A stretch of 64,000 bases of DNA from Phalacrocorax aristotelis (Eukaryota > Chordata > Aves > Suliformes > Phalacrocoracidae), in assembly GCF_949628215.1 (NCBI RefSeq), contig NC_134283.1:5325610-5389609 (forward strand), written 5' to 3'. Below are positions 38,557-50,480 of this stretch, piece by piece (position 1 is the first letter of the stretch; every line of letters begins with the position of its first letter). The translations under genes and the position numbers were made by a program. Under the pieces are notes generated by a model. It searched no databases. It was not told the origin of the DNA and was given only the letters and a program-made list of their open reading frames with translations.

Positions 38557-41484
38557 GTTATGCATTACAGTGGAGGAAGGCTGTAATTCAGACTTCTGCC
38601 TCTGAGCTGGTACATGCTCTGGGGCCAACTGTTGTCTTTGAACACCTTTAAAATTAGAATAAAGCTATTTAGCCATCTTTGTAAAGTATCTGCACACCTG
38701 TATAGTGGAGAAATGTAATTCAAGGTTGATCAAATGAGCAGGACTTAATCTCTTATGGTGCAATATATCAAGCACCTTGCCATCATTTAATGTGATTCAT
38801 GTGTACAAATGACATGAGATAAATAGTACAAAGATCAATCCAATCAGAAATGGATATTGCTTGAAAATACCCATTTGGCTTGAAATATTCCAATAAAATC
38901 AATCCAGGATCTCTATAGAACTGAATAAGAACATAAGTCACCAAACACATCTGATGTGAGCCAAACCTCCTCATCTTGAGTTTGGTTATCACTGACATTT
39001 CAACTGTTATTCATCAATTTAGGAAGAAGAGCTGAACCCAGATCGTTTGTAAAACCTGTATGGTATTTCCAAACATTTCTCCTGGTGATGACTACTATAT
39101 GCTGCTCTAATTAAACAGATTAATTTACATCTCCCATCATGAGAGGATACAAGTACCGGCACAGGTTTATCTCGCTGGATTGTTTCCCTCAGTTGCTGCG
39201 TGTAGCTGTGAGGCTCCAGCTGTATTTTCTCCTTGGACCTTCAAATATGCAGAAGCAGAGATGCTCTGAGATTCCAAATGAAATAATTTTGATGTCACAA
39301 GAAATGTCATTAAAACTACTGCAGTCTTTTAATAAGCCCTTTCTTGGGAGAATGGATTTTCATCCTCTTCCTATCAGCACCCAGCAGAGAAACTACAGCG
39401 AAGCTTTGTGCCTGTGTCCCCGTTACAAAATCCGTTTCTCAAGGGTTTATAATTACAACATGCCTATAAAAATTTACTTTAGTCTGAAACCCAGGATATA
39501 GTTTCTCAGACAGAGAGGAAATATTGCTGGCTGAACTTGGTTTAAATCAAGTTTGAGTTTCAAGAATCCAAAAATAATAAGGTTTGTGGGTTTTATATGC
39601 TTTTTCTGTGGTTCTATAGCTCAGAAAGAAATCACTTCGTAGAATAAAGTGTCATGTTTGTTTATAAAGCAGAACGGGATTAAAAATAACACAGATAAAA
39701 GTTCATACTTTTTATAGGGGCTACTGAAAATTCTAAGGAAATAATTTTCTCAGAGAATTTCCCTATAGTGTCCTCATGCACAAGCCTTGTCCTGAATAGG
39801 TATGATAATACATATTGCAGGAAGTTGGTGGGGTTGTGGTTCACATACTTGGAGAACCGGAGAGCTATTTTAAGCAGCTGGAAAAAGAAGGGATGGTAGT
39901 TCCTACATCAAATATTGTTCATTGTGGCTGCTTCAATGAAGATTAGTCTGCTCCGTCCCCAGAGCCAAGACAGGAGAAAAGGCATCAATAGGCAAAGATG
40001 CAATAAGCCACGTTGCTGAGACACCCTGCCACTGTGCTCGAACATATTTACATTACACTTGTGGCTCGTCGGAGGACAGAGATGTGCTCAGTCAAAACTG
40101 CCTTACAGTTAGCTAAATGCAACAGGCACTTTCCTCATTTTCACATTATGGCAGTGAGAAGGAAGACAGAATGTGCCTTTATAAGGATTGCTAATAAAAA
40201 CATCAATAACGGGACCGCACACAACTGAGAGTTCCCATTTATATTGGCATTGCCAAATGGCTCGCAATATTTAGCCTTTGGCTTTTATCAATAAAGAAAA
40301 TAACACTGCTGCTAAACTGAAATATTGATGACATAAGCAAAGCCCAGCACACACAGACAGAAAAAAAACCCACAGAAAACGAACCCTATAAATCTTAGTG
40401 CAATATTTTTAATTTCATTTGGAATTCACATCAGGTCAGTTTTATCCAATTAAGCATTATTCAGTCTGTCTTTGTCAGCTCTTCCCTATTAGACAAAATG
40501 TTCCACTTCTCAATATTCTACTTCTGTATCAAATTGACAGGGTCATTTTTCACATGGCAAGATGGGATTAAGGTGATATTAAACCATTTTGCATACAACA
40601 ACTAAAAACATGCTGCAACAAAAAACTACTTGGTTTCTTTTGTTAGCATCATTAACGATGTCCTTCCGAGCGATTTTGATGGGTTCCTGAACCTCTACAG
40701 TTTTGCTGGCCCCATGGGACACTGATAGTATATTGCAGGTTTGGAAATTGTATTGGGACCCTGTCTAATTCTCCCATTAGCAGCTTTCAGCATACAGAAG
40801 CAAGATATAACTAGTCTTAGGGTAACCCAAGGGCAGTACAGGTGTAGCCCCAAAGTCTTGCTAAAATACACATTTGTCCCAGGTGATCTTTTTCCTTCCA
40901 TTTTGAGGGAAGGAGGGGAACTATTTTTAATTACTACAGTTAAAATATTAATTTTATGCTTAGCACTATGAATTTTTTAAAGTCAACAAGGAGAATAAGA
41001 AGAATTATCTTTTTGGGTGTGTTATTTCCACCTTGCGATGTATCAGGTATTTCACTCTCTCAAAATGATTGAATACATGATATTTTAAAAAGCCCTTATC
41101 AAGGAACACGGTTATAAATGCATTTTGTTCTTCCTTCAACTTCAGGCTTTTAGTACTACTAATTCAGATCCCATATGTAAAGAAATATATTGAGTATGTG
41201 CGTGGGTATAAGAGGAAGTATATATATTTTCCACAACTGGCTGAAATCCAAATGTATTCCTAAATCCGAAAGAAATTCTGCCCATGAGTCATCCTGGTTG
41301 TGCAGTGTGTAGGAGTGTGTAACTGTGTGGGAAAGGGTGGGCTTAATGAAGAGCATATAGCGCTATGCAGAGAGACTTGGTAATAAACATTATGATGGTT
41401 TACACCAATCTAATGGTTGTCCAGGACTTTAAAAGCTTTGTTTCTATAGCAGTCCTGAAAACCCTAGAGGAGATGTTGAATAAA
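38557..41484. other. Intergenic, no gene recognised
   Basis: This is AT-rich with no exon or repeat that I can name. The patch at 40140-40340 contains several AATAAA/ATTGAT-like motifs and reads like unique, possibly conserved DNA. Confidence 0.6.
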
Positions 41485-42150
41485 GAAGTTTGCAGATGAC
41501 ACCAAGTTGGGCGGGAGTGTTGATCTGCTCGAGGGCAGGAAGGCTCTGCAGAGGGACCGGGACAGGCTGGATCGATGGGCTGAGGCCAGTTTTATGAGGT
41601 TTAACAAGGCCAAGTGCCAGGTCCTGCCCTTGGGTCACACCAACCCCAGGCAACGCTCCAGGCCTGGGGCAGGGTGACTGGAAAGTGTCCAGCGGAGAAG
41701 GCCCTGGGAGTGCTGGCTGACAGCTGGCTGGGCATGAGCCAGCAGTGCCCAGGTGGCCAAGGAGGCCACCAGCCCCCGGGCTTGTGTCAGCACTGGTGTG
41801 GCCAGCAGGAGCCGGGCAGGGATGGGGCCCCTGTGCTCGGCCCTGGGGAGGCTCACCTTGAATCCTGTGTTCAGTTTTGGGCCCTTCACTACAAGAAGGG
41901 CGTTGGGGTGCTGGAGCATGTCCAGAGAAGGGAAGCAAAACTGGTGAAGGGTCTAGAGAGCAAGTGTGATGAAGAGCAGCTGAAGGAGCTGGGGTTGTTT
42001 AGTCTGGGGAAAAGGAGGCTGAGGGGAGACCTTATTGTTCTCTGCAGTGTGGCACTTCAGGGAACGGTTTAGGAGACATGCTAGTGTTGGGTTGATGGTT
42101 GGACTTGATGATCCTAGAGGTCTTTTCCAACCTTAATGATTCTACGATAA
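41485..42150 (+). mobile_element. CR1 LINE 3' fragment, frameshifted and internally deleted
   Basis: This is GC-rich sequence inserted in AT-rich DNA. It begins inside the CR1 reverse-transcriptase ORF at [17 protein letters not shown] (the F-ADD catalytic motif), breaks at a TGA (41675-41677) after a frameshift, and resumes in other frames with LGVLADSWLGMSQQC, then VAKEATSPRAC, then ESCVQFWALHYKK and LFSLGKRRLRGDL. Near 42050 it jumps directly to the 3' UTR (TGGCACTTCAGGGAACGG) and ends in the CR1 tail (GGTTGGACTTGATGATCC, AACCTTAATGATTCTACG). Several hundred bases of the normal ORF end are missing. It is 5'-truncated and non-functional. Confidence 0.93.
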
Positions 42151-45100
42151 TGTAAGACAGATGTTTGGGTAACATAATCTCAGCTTTCTGGTTTTGTACT
42201 GTGTTTGGTTTCCTAACAAGCTCTGCAACTCAGTTCAATCATGGCTCTAGGAAGAGGTGCTCTCTGGTGCTAAAAGCCATTAGAAAGCAGTTTAAATTTG
42301 GACTTAAATCATCAGGGCTTAACCACACAACCACGGTTTCTGCAACCATGCAGAAAAAAAGACACAGGAGAATGTCACAAAACTAATCACTTGGTATAGT
42401 CCCATGGCGTGATGCAATCAATATACCATGAAACTTCACTGTTTATCTACCATCTCTTTTCAATCTATTCTTTTTAAATGTCACGAAAAGCTAAGCAGTC
42501 TGATTTTTCTGAGAAAGCTTTTAAAAATACATTTTTCTTCCATAACAGGAAATTCCTCATGATCACTTCAGTGCTTGCTTTCTTCTGCAGTTTAGTTGGC
42601 AAAACAAAACAGATATTCACCTATGTTATAACAGTGCTAACAGAATTCAAGCAAAAAATTTTAAAAACAATTTGTGAGAAGGGGAACCAGGTAACTAGTT
42701 TCGAAGTGAGGAAAAGTGAGATTCTCCCTGCCCTTTTTCCCAGGGTAGTCCTAAGCCTCTAGCTTTTCCCATTGTTTTACATTATTACCCCATTGCTTTT
42801 ATCCTCCTCTTAGACCCTGCAGTTTCTTAGCTGGTAATGCAGAGGGTTAGGGAGGTTCATCAGTTCACTTCCGCAGTTGTACAAGACTTTCACACAGGGA
42901 TTTTTTTCCTTTCTCATCCTCATGTAGCTTTGTAATGAAATGCTAACTTGGAACCCATAAATCCAGTTATTTTCAAATAAGTTTCTGATAGGCATCAGGA
43001 CTTTAAGGGACATATTAAAAAAGAAATGGGGTTTTCTTCTGGGTTTGTCCAGGAGCACCCAGGACTCATAAAACTTTACCTTAAATATCAGCCTCACTTT
43101 TCACAATATTGCAGTGATGAAGAACTAGCTCGGAATTGATTTATTGATCCCTAAAAAGACAGATATATAAGGTTATTAAAGTTAACACTTCAATATGTGC
43201 AAAATCTATTATTTGAACTTGTTAACATTCATGTGTTGGCTAACAGTGGCTATAAAAAGGACAAGACAGACAACTCCCTTCTGAAACAACTGCTCATGGG
43301 CAAGAGTTCAGCACTATGCCTTTTCTGGTAACTATCCCCATCTAGGCTGGAGTCACTGAGAAGTGTCAGTTGATGTTTAGTTCCTTCAAAAATTAAGCTG
43401 TGTACTTAGTCCACATCCCAAAAGCTGTACTCAGTTTTTCCAACTTTGGTGTCTACAGTCATACCAGCATCTTACAAATGTGTCTGAATTATTTGGCTAA
43501 TTCCTTTTCCTATGCAGTTACTTGCAAGAAGTAGTGAATGTTCACTGTGTTTGAAAATCGGCCATGAGGCAAAGTATGGATTTAAGGACTGTTGAGTGTG
43601 CAGCTGTATATATTCAGAGAAAAGTGTTCTACTTTACAGATATAAACGAAATACTTTTTCAGGCAGAGAAAGCAAGGTTCTTGTGGTCCTTCATTTTGAA
43701 TCCGTTAGAGTTTTCAATAATTTATTCACATGCAGAGTTTCTGTCACAGTGGGTTTGCATTTGTCACATCACCTCAATTTTTCTAATGAGTTGCTAATGA
43801 GAGGTCAATTACTTATGGAAATCAGAAAAACATTCATTGAGGAACTGTACTGAGGTAAAGTGTGCCACCTCATAATGTTGTGATATAAATCATTACAGCT
43901 TTAATGAATATTTTACTCTTTTTCATGTTACAGCTTATTTCCCACCCTATAAAATGGCCTCGGGATGATTTTGAAATGAACATGAGCAACTCTCCTAAAA
44001 ATATTATCATACTGTATTTACGGTAACTGCAGAATACCTTACATTTTGCTTTTGTCATTAAAAGTTAGCTCATTTACCAACATCTTGCTGTGAAATCTTC
44101 AGCTGGCTAAAACAGAGGTGTTAGGAACACCAGATTTGCCATGCTGCATCAAAGCACTATTGTGTTATCTACCCCAGCTCCGTTTCCAGCAGTCACCTTT
44201 CATTTGGCACTACAGGGGGAAAATGGACATCCTGTAAAGCACCTGGCCGACTAGATCACATCCAAACCGGTGCTTGCAAAGGGCCCTCCTGACCCCCCTT
44301 TCAGATAACCAGCACTAGCAGCACTGCAAGAAAACAGCCAGAGCCTGCAGCACTTCATCCTGACCCCATTTGGTGAACTCTACCCCCATCTTTTTAGTGA
44401 AAGACCTTCAGAAATTGGTGGCAGGTAAGAAGCTTAGATGTTCGTTTCACAATTCACCTTCTTCCTGGGCATCTATTTTGCACTTTTTAGAGGTCATGAA
44501 TGAATGGTATAGAAACAGAGGAAAAGAGGCAAAAAGAATTCAAGGAACCAAGATGGATAGTGGGTTAGTTGCAGTATCATGCAATTAAATTTAGAGGCCA
44601 GGGATATAATTCACTGCTGAAATTCAGCTTTGTGCTGTCATAAGTTATTATTTCAGAGCAGAGGCTGAAATGGCGAGAGAGGGGAAAGTGTACAAGCAGA
44701 AGTGTAATTGGACTTCAGTATTTCATATTGATACCCTGAGACTTCCACTGCTAAGCACTGTTTCAGAGTCTGACCAGGGTAACACTGCAGTGAACAAACG
44801 TAAGATCTCCCATATTCAGACCATTAGATTATTCCATTTCCCTTGCAGGCACTGTAAATCAAAAGCAAAGACACCCTGTTATGTGCTACGAGACAGTTTT
44901 GTTGGCCTTTCTTTCCAAACACATTCTGAACACACATGTTTTTTATGTGAGCCTCATTCACTTCAGTTTTACTGTCTCAAATACAGATTTAGATTGGGGG
45001 AAGAGAAGGAAAGAAAAAAAAAATCAGACCTTGAAACCAAGCAGCTATCCACAGAGAAGAAATGTGCCAGCTGGTTAAATAAAAAAATGAATGCACCATC

Positions 45101-48100
45101 ACATGGATGTGATTTTCTCAGTTTCTAAAGAATTATAAGGTCGTTGTCCCTTTGAACCAGGCCCCGTCTGGATTTAGGTGAAAACCTTGCAGTTATTTGA
45201 ATTTGGTGTGTTCAGAGCCCACCAGTATGTTGCAAAGAAATCCATTGTGCGTATTAAGGGGTAAATCAGTTGGTCCAGTCAGTTCTGCCATTTACTTTTA
45301 ATATCAGCTTGGGTAGCACTCACATTTATGTCTCTAATTCCCCCTCCCTTACCTTCTCCTTGGAAAGATAAACATGTTAACAACAACTAGGCGTCCGACT
45401 ACTAGTCGAAAGCAATGTAATACTGCACAGATCAGCTCCATGATGGAATAAAAAAGAAGTGCGCGTGAATCTAAGTACCTTCTCCTCATATCATAGCCTC
45501 TATATTGTTTTCAGGAGCATTTTTGTCAGGCAGTGATGAAAGGCTGAGAACAAAGTGAGTAAAATTTCCTTTTACTGCTTAAAAATTCTCAGCTGGTTTG
45601 CTATATCAAAAAGCTGTCTTTTTAAACAAATCACACGGTTAAAAATGCCAAGTTATAATTCAGCAACTAACTCAGAAAATGACAATTTAATCAATCAGAA
45701 CCAACCCTCCTGAAAAAGTAAAAAAAAAAAAAAAGAAAAAGGAAAAAGTCTTCAAGCTTTCATGCAATGTGAGTGGTTGAAACTATAAAAAGGTTCCATC
45801 ACTGTAGAACAAGCCTGCAGCATCAATGTTTATTAAAGTCAGGGGAGCTATTTATTGACCTGGGAAATAGCAAAGCACCAGCAGCACTGCTGGATTGCAT
45901 TTTTATAGTTAACAAACAGAAGGTGATATTTTCCTTTTCTCTTTTAATTGTGAATCCATCAAATCCAAAAAGTTAAAAGCCTCTCAATTTCTAAAGTAAA
46001 GCAAAGAGAAGGATGCTCCACACCATTCCTCAGTCATTCTCTCTGCTCTGACTCCTAGCACTGGGATATATCAAATCATTGCAACACAGGATCAAGTTTT
46101 TAGGCTTATCCGCATGCCAGCAGAATGACAGGCTGGCGTGTGTTCCCCCCGCCACTTTAGGTGATGGCAGAAGATAGGGAGCTACCATTATGAAGCTGCT
46201 TCTTTCTGTAATCAAAAAGGAATTACTGTATTTATTCACATAAAGGTCACCCTGCCACTGGGACAGCCAGAAGCACTCAGAATGAATTGTCTTCTTCCAA
46301 AGTGACAACAGGCACTTTCTCCAGACAAAGACATGTCTTGGTGCTTCTGGAGATTTTCTAACTCTATTTTGCTACAGTCGCATTTTTAAGGTGTACTTTT
46401 TCACGCTGCATAAATTATGAACCACATAAGGCTATTAAAAGAAAAGCTTCAGCAACGTGAACAGTGCTTACAGTTCTGTTACCCAAATTATAGAAGTTTA
46501 GCTTCTGTTTCGTTCTTTCCATATCACTCCCCTACCACAGGAAGCCTTGGGGTCAGCTGAGGAACATGGGGCAGGGATTTAAAACACACTGCGTGTGTCA
46601 GCTACCACCTAAACCAGTGCCAACACCAGAAAAGGGGACTTCAAAAGCTAAGAGGATGAGTAAGCGCAGGCTGAGCTGACATGCTGCACGCTGAAGCTGA
46701 GAGCTGTAGCTAACCCATAATCCTCCGTGGATTAGGTACAAAGCGGGCTGAGCAATGCACGTGGGCCAGCAGGTTATACATGCATGCATCAAAGGCTAAT
46801 GAATATTGTAACAAATCCCTGGTCACCTAGGACCTCAACAGTTGTCAATACGCTGCATGCATTAGCAGCTCAGAGCTTGGTGGGAGCAAGAGCGTTAAAA
46901 CCCGAGTCCTCCACTTCAAAAATGCACATCCCTACCATTTGGAGAATTTCACACTATTTCTGTATGGAGCATAGGGTACAAAACTGCCTCTCTGATCCCA
47001 CCCAGTCGTACACAGCATTTCACACCTTCCCTTCAGGTTTGCAAACAGACCTCCTGCAGCTCTACTTCTCATTTTCTTTTCCTCATTCATAGAGAAAAAC
47101 ACATAATATCCTTACTTAAAACATAGTGGAGGAGTTTGACACAAATTAATGACTCACCTGTCATACTATACGAACTGTGATATTTGCAAGGGAAAAAGGC
47201 TTCAAGTATTTTGAGAGATGTAAAAAGCTGTTTCAGAAGTCAAAGACAGCTCATAAAAAATCAAGTCAACTGATAGGTTGGTGTAAGGTTTGAGATACCC
47301 GTTTTGTGCTAAGATCACAATACTGCGAGTATATGAATAAATAAAAGGTTACAGGAAAAGTAACCCATGAGTTCCATCAAATTAGATCCCATTGGTGTGA
47401 AATTAGTTCATAGCTGTCACTTGTGTTGCTCCAAGAGAGATTAGTTCTTAAATAATGTTAATGACAACTTTGATTTGACTTCTGTAATTACTAGAGGGAG
47501 AAGGGACTGCATTTCCTAGGAAGAAAAATCTTTTATCTGCTTGTTTAATGTACAATCTTTGATGAGATGGAGCTCCTTTCCCCTGAGTTATTTCCCCGAG
47601 CATGTTTGTTTTGAAAAAAGAAATGGATTTCCAGGTTGAAAGCAGAGCTGCCATGCAACTGTCAGAGCTCTGGGAGAGGTGTCTAATTGTCATTTACAAT
47701 GACCCTTGATTCTTCTCTAAATAGAGCCTCTCTCCTACCTCGTCTCCTCACCCTTGCTCCGCCTCACAAGCAGGCGTATTTACAGGGCTGGATTCTTCTC
47801 TGAGCTACCTCTACCACCACCAGTAAATCATAAAAAATTCTCCTATAATCGATGGAGTGTCTTCAGATTTACCAGACAGTATAATCTGGTCCATGAGACA
47901 GCTGATTGTTATCTATAACCTCCCCATCCAATTCAAGCTATGGGAGATGTAATCCAAAAATTTCCTTCGGACTTTTTTACGGCCAAAATAGATCAAATTC
48001 TGTGGCAGCCTTTTTACAATCTCCACTTTTCTAAATAAACATCACACAGCCTGTACTGCCGTTATCGCAAAACACTTCTCCCTGCCTGTATCAAGGCAGG

Positions 48101-49984
48101 TTGTTAGCTGATGTGCTGACACACAAGACAAACAGTGGCAGCATCCCCGTGCAAGCCCGTGGTGCGGCACCAAGACACGGGGTGCAACAGGGCTCAGGCT
48201 GTGGATCCTGAGCTCTCGCTCGCCAGGGAGCACTGGGAATAATCCTCATGGTCAGATGAGCTGAAAACCCCTTGCACTGTCCCCCTCCCAGTTACACACC
48301 GTATGGCGTAAACTATTGGACTCAGCTCCCAAAGATTAAAGTGTTGGTGGCATCACGCTCCCTTACATCAAAGGTGTCGGGCAGCTATGTGCAGTGGCTG
48401 CATCCAAAAAAGGCTGCAAGCAGAGTCTGCTGACGAAGGGAGCTGCAGGAATTGAGCCAGGATTCTCCATGGGACACGAGCAGCTCTCACAAAGGGCACC
48501 AAGCCAAGCCAGGCACTGCCATAGCTCAGTGGCTGGAGAAGTGCTGATGGGTGCTGATGGGCACGCGGTAATGTATTTAGAAGGAAACATTTGAAGTACG
48601 TTCCTGGACTGTAAATTAACTGAAATGGCTCAGAAAAAGCCCTGAGTGATATAGAAGGCCATGCAATTAAACGCAGGGCTCTGATTTGCAATGATCAACA
48701 AAAAGCAAATACATTATTGGAATGCACGGCAAATAGGAAATAACACCAAAAATGGTGAGATTATGGCTGTATTATATTAATTAACAGCTTTCCCCTACTG
48801 GTTTGTTCACTAAGATTCAAACATATTCTTTCTTTGATGCACATTTGTACTCATAAAACAGCAAATTTCTTCCCAGCCTTCTTTTGTTGGGAAGGGTTGA
48901 CAGCTGTTAATGAGAAAATGAACAGAGAAGGAGCTAAACACGATGGGGCCAAACAAAGCAGGATAGCTCCCACAGTCACAAAGAGATTTTCTCGCTGGGG
49001 CCTTGAATTTCAGAGCAGCTTCAACTCATTTACGGATCCTGGAAATGAAGGTGCCTTGCCTATATGAAAATTAAATACGTCCATGCAGTGTTATGACTTT
49101 GCCTCGAAGCGGTTGTGGCTTCGTGTTTCATTCACATTTGTGGCCATTTTAACCCGCTGAGCTTAACTGCGTAATAAGGGTGCCTGGATGTGGATAATTC
49201 TTCCTCCTCCTTTCCCACTGCAATCAGGTTTTGCCCTTCATTATATGTTTTTCTGGACTCTATTAAACCATAAATCTTTACAGAGTTCTTCAAGCTTTGA
49301 CCTACATCTTGCATATATGGGAACTTTTCTCCCTAGATTGTCTTCTGGAGCATGCCAGTTCATTAAAGTTTTGAACACTGAACCCTCACTCTTATTGCTT
49401 TATCGCCTGGTTTATGTGCCGAATGTCAAAACAGGAATCAGAAATCTGATTTATGAGGATATATACAGAAATTGTGGTACCTGCTTCTGAGTGGGAGTCA
49501 GCTGGCAATTTCCTATCAGGATTTCCTTCTCAGCTACCAGGGCCCAGCCTGGCAGCCCGAAGACAGCTCTGCCGAGATTGAATTCAAAGATCGTGATTCA
49601 GGACTAACAATGCTTTGAAGCTTTTTGTAATATCTTTGAATTTATGTGCTTCCCAGTTTTAATCACATTTGACCATTTTGTGATTTTTTTTCCTCTTTGC
49701 AAGTCAGTGCTCATTTTAAAAAACGAAAGCTGAACAAGTCAAGCAGTCTCCAAATGTCAATATGAGATAGATTTTATGCTCTCTTTCCGTCTCTCTTTGA
49801 AAGATCAGAAAATTATGGATGAAACGGCAAGCCTGCAGTGCTACAGAATGCACAAGCATTGATAAGAAATCTCAGGTTTCCCTACTAATTTCCCTTTTCA
49901 TACCGACTCACGTTTATCTCCCCTTCGCACACCCGATCTCCCTCCACACACATAACCGGCTCCGCAGAGAAAAGTTGTTTTATT
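42151..49984. other. Intergenic upstream of MPHOSPH6, no gene recognised
   Basis: No exon or RNA gene is supported. It contains an A-rich tract at 45713-45748, a small perfect palindrome CGACTA-c-TAGTCG at 45396-45408, and an ATTA-rich patch at 48600-48800. A 152-codon open frame at 44670 (+) has no recognisable domain. Confidence 0.6.
45713..45748. repeat. A-rich low-complexity tract
   Basis: A run of 15 A followed by GAAAAAGGAAAAAG, preceded by GAAAAAGT. It might be the tail of a decayed retroposon, but no element body is recognisable on either side. Confidence 0.8.
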
Positions 49985-50480
49985 TAACGCTGTTTCCGCA
50001 CCAACCGCGACCCCCCGGCCCCGGGCGCCCCACCGCCCCTCCGGGCCGTGGGCTGGGGCCTGTCCCTGCAGCCGCGCCCCGGGCGCGGAGGGTGGAGCCG
50101 CGCCGTCGCCTCCTCCCGCCCCTCCTCCGGCCTGCGCGGCCGCGGCGCTACGCGAGCGCGGGGATCCAGCGCGGCCTGCGGGCAGCGCCGGCCGCCATGG
50201 CCGTGGAGGTGAAGACGAAGCTGTCCAAGAACCTGCTGCGCATGAAGGTGAGGCGGCGGGCGGCGGCAGGCGGCGGCGGGGCCCCGGAGGCGGGCAGGGG
50301 AGGAGGAGAGGCGGAGGCCTGAGGCCTGGCCCGCGGCGGGGAGGAGGGCAGGGCGGCCGGGCCCCGCTGCTGTCGGGGAGCCGCCCGCCGCCGGCACGAT
50401 GCCGTGGGGCGGCCCTGGCAGCGGCGGGAGGATGGGGCCGCGCCGCCATCCCACGCGTGTGAGGCGGCCCGTGAGGAGCC
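49985..50480 (+). promoter_or_regulatory. CpG island promoter of MPHOSPH6
   Basis: This is an abrupt, very GC-rich and CpG-dense block in otherwise AT-rich DNA. It spans the 5' flank, exon 1 and the start of intron 1. GC-box-like CCGCCC runs occur near 50030 and 50115, and there is no convincing TATA box close to the start. The GCCGCCATGG at the initiator ATG also resembles a YY1 site, common at housekeeping starts. The transcription start is not determinable. The island causes long chance open frames on both strands. Confidence 0.9.
50197..50247 (+). CDS. MPHOSPH6: MPHOSPH6 coding exon 1
   Basis: This exon encodes residues 1-17. The start is set by the GCCGCCATGG context and by the MAVEVKTKLSKNLL beginning, which matches the known family N-terminus. 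It ends in phase 0 at AAG, followed by the donor GTGAGG at 50248. The reading frame stays open upstream to an ATG at 49819, but homology supports 50197. Exon 1 lies inside the CpG island. Confidence 0.95.

Noticed and set aside
41444..41938. 164-codon open frame on the minus strand
   Set aside because: It is antisense to the CR1 fragment, whose + strand carries recognisable reverse-transcriptase peptides.
44670..45128. 152-codon open frame on the plus strand with a lysine-rich end
   Set aside because: The paired-cysteine stretches do not form a regular zinc-finger pattern and no family is recognised.
49898..50449. 183-codon open frame on the minus strand in the CpG island
   Set aside because: Same compositional artefact; low-complexity Pro/Ala/Arg text with no family resemblance.
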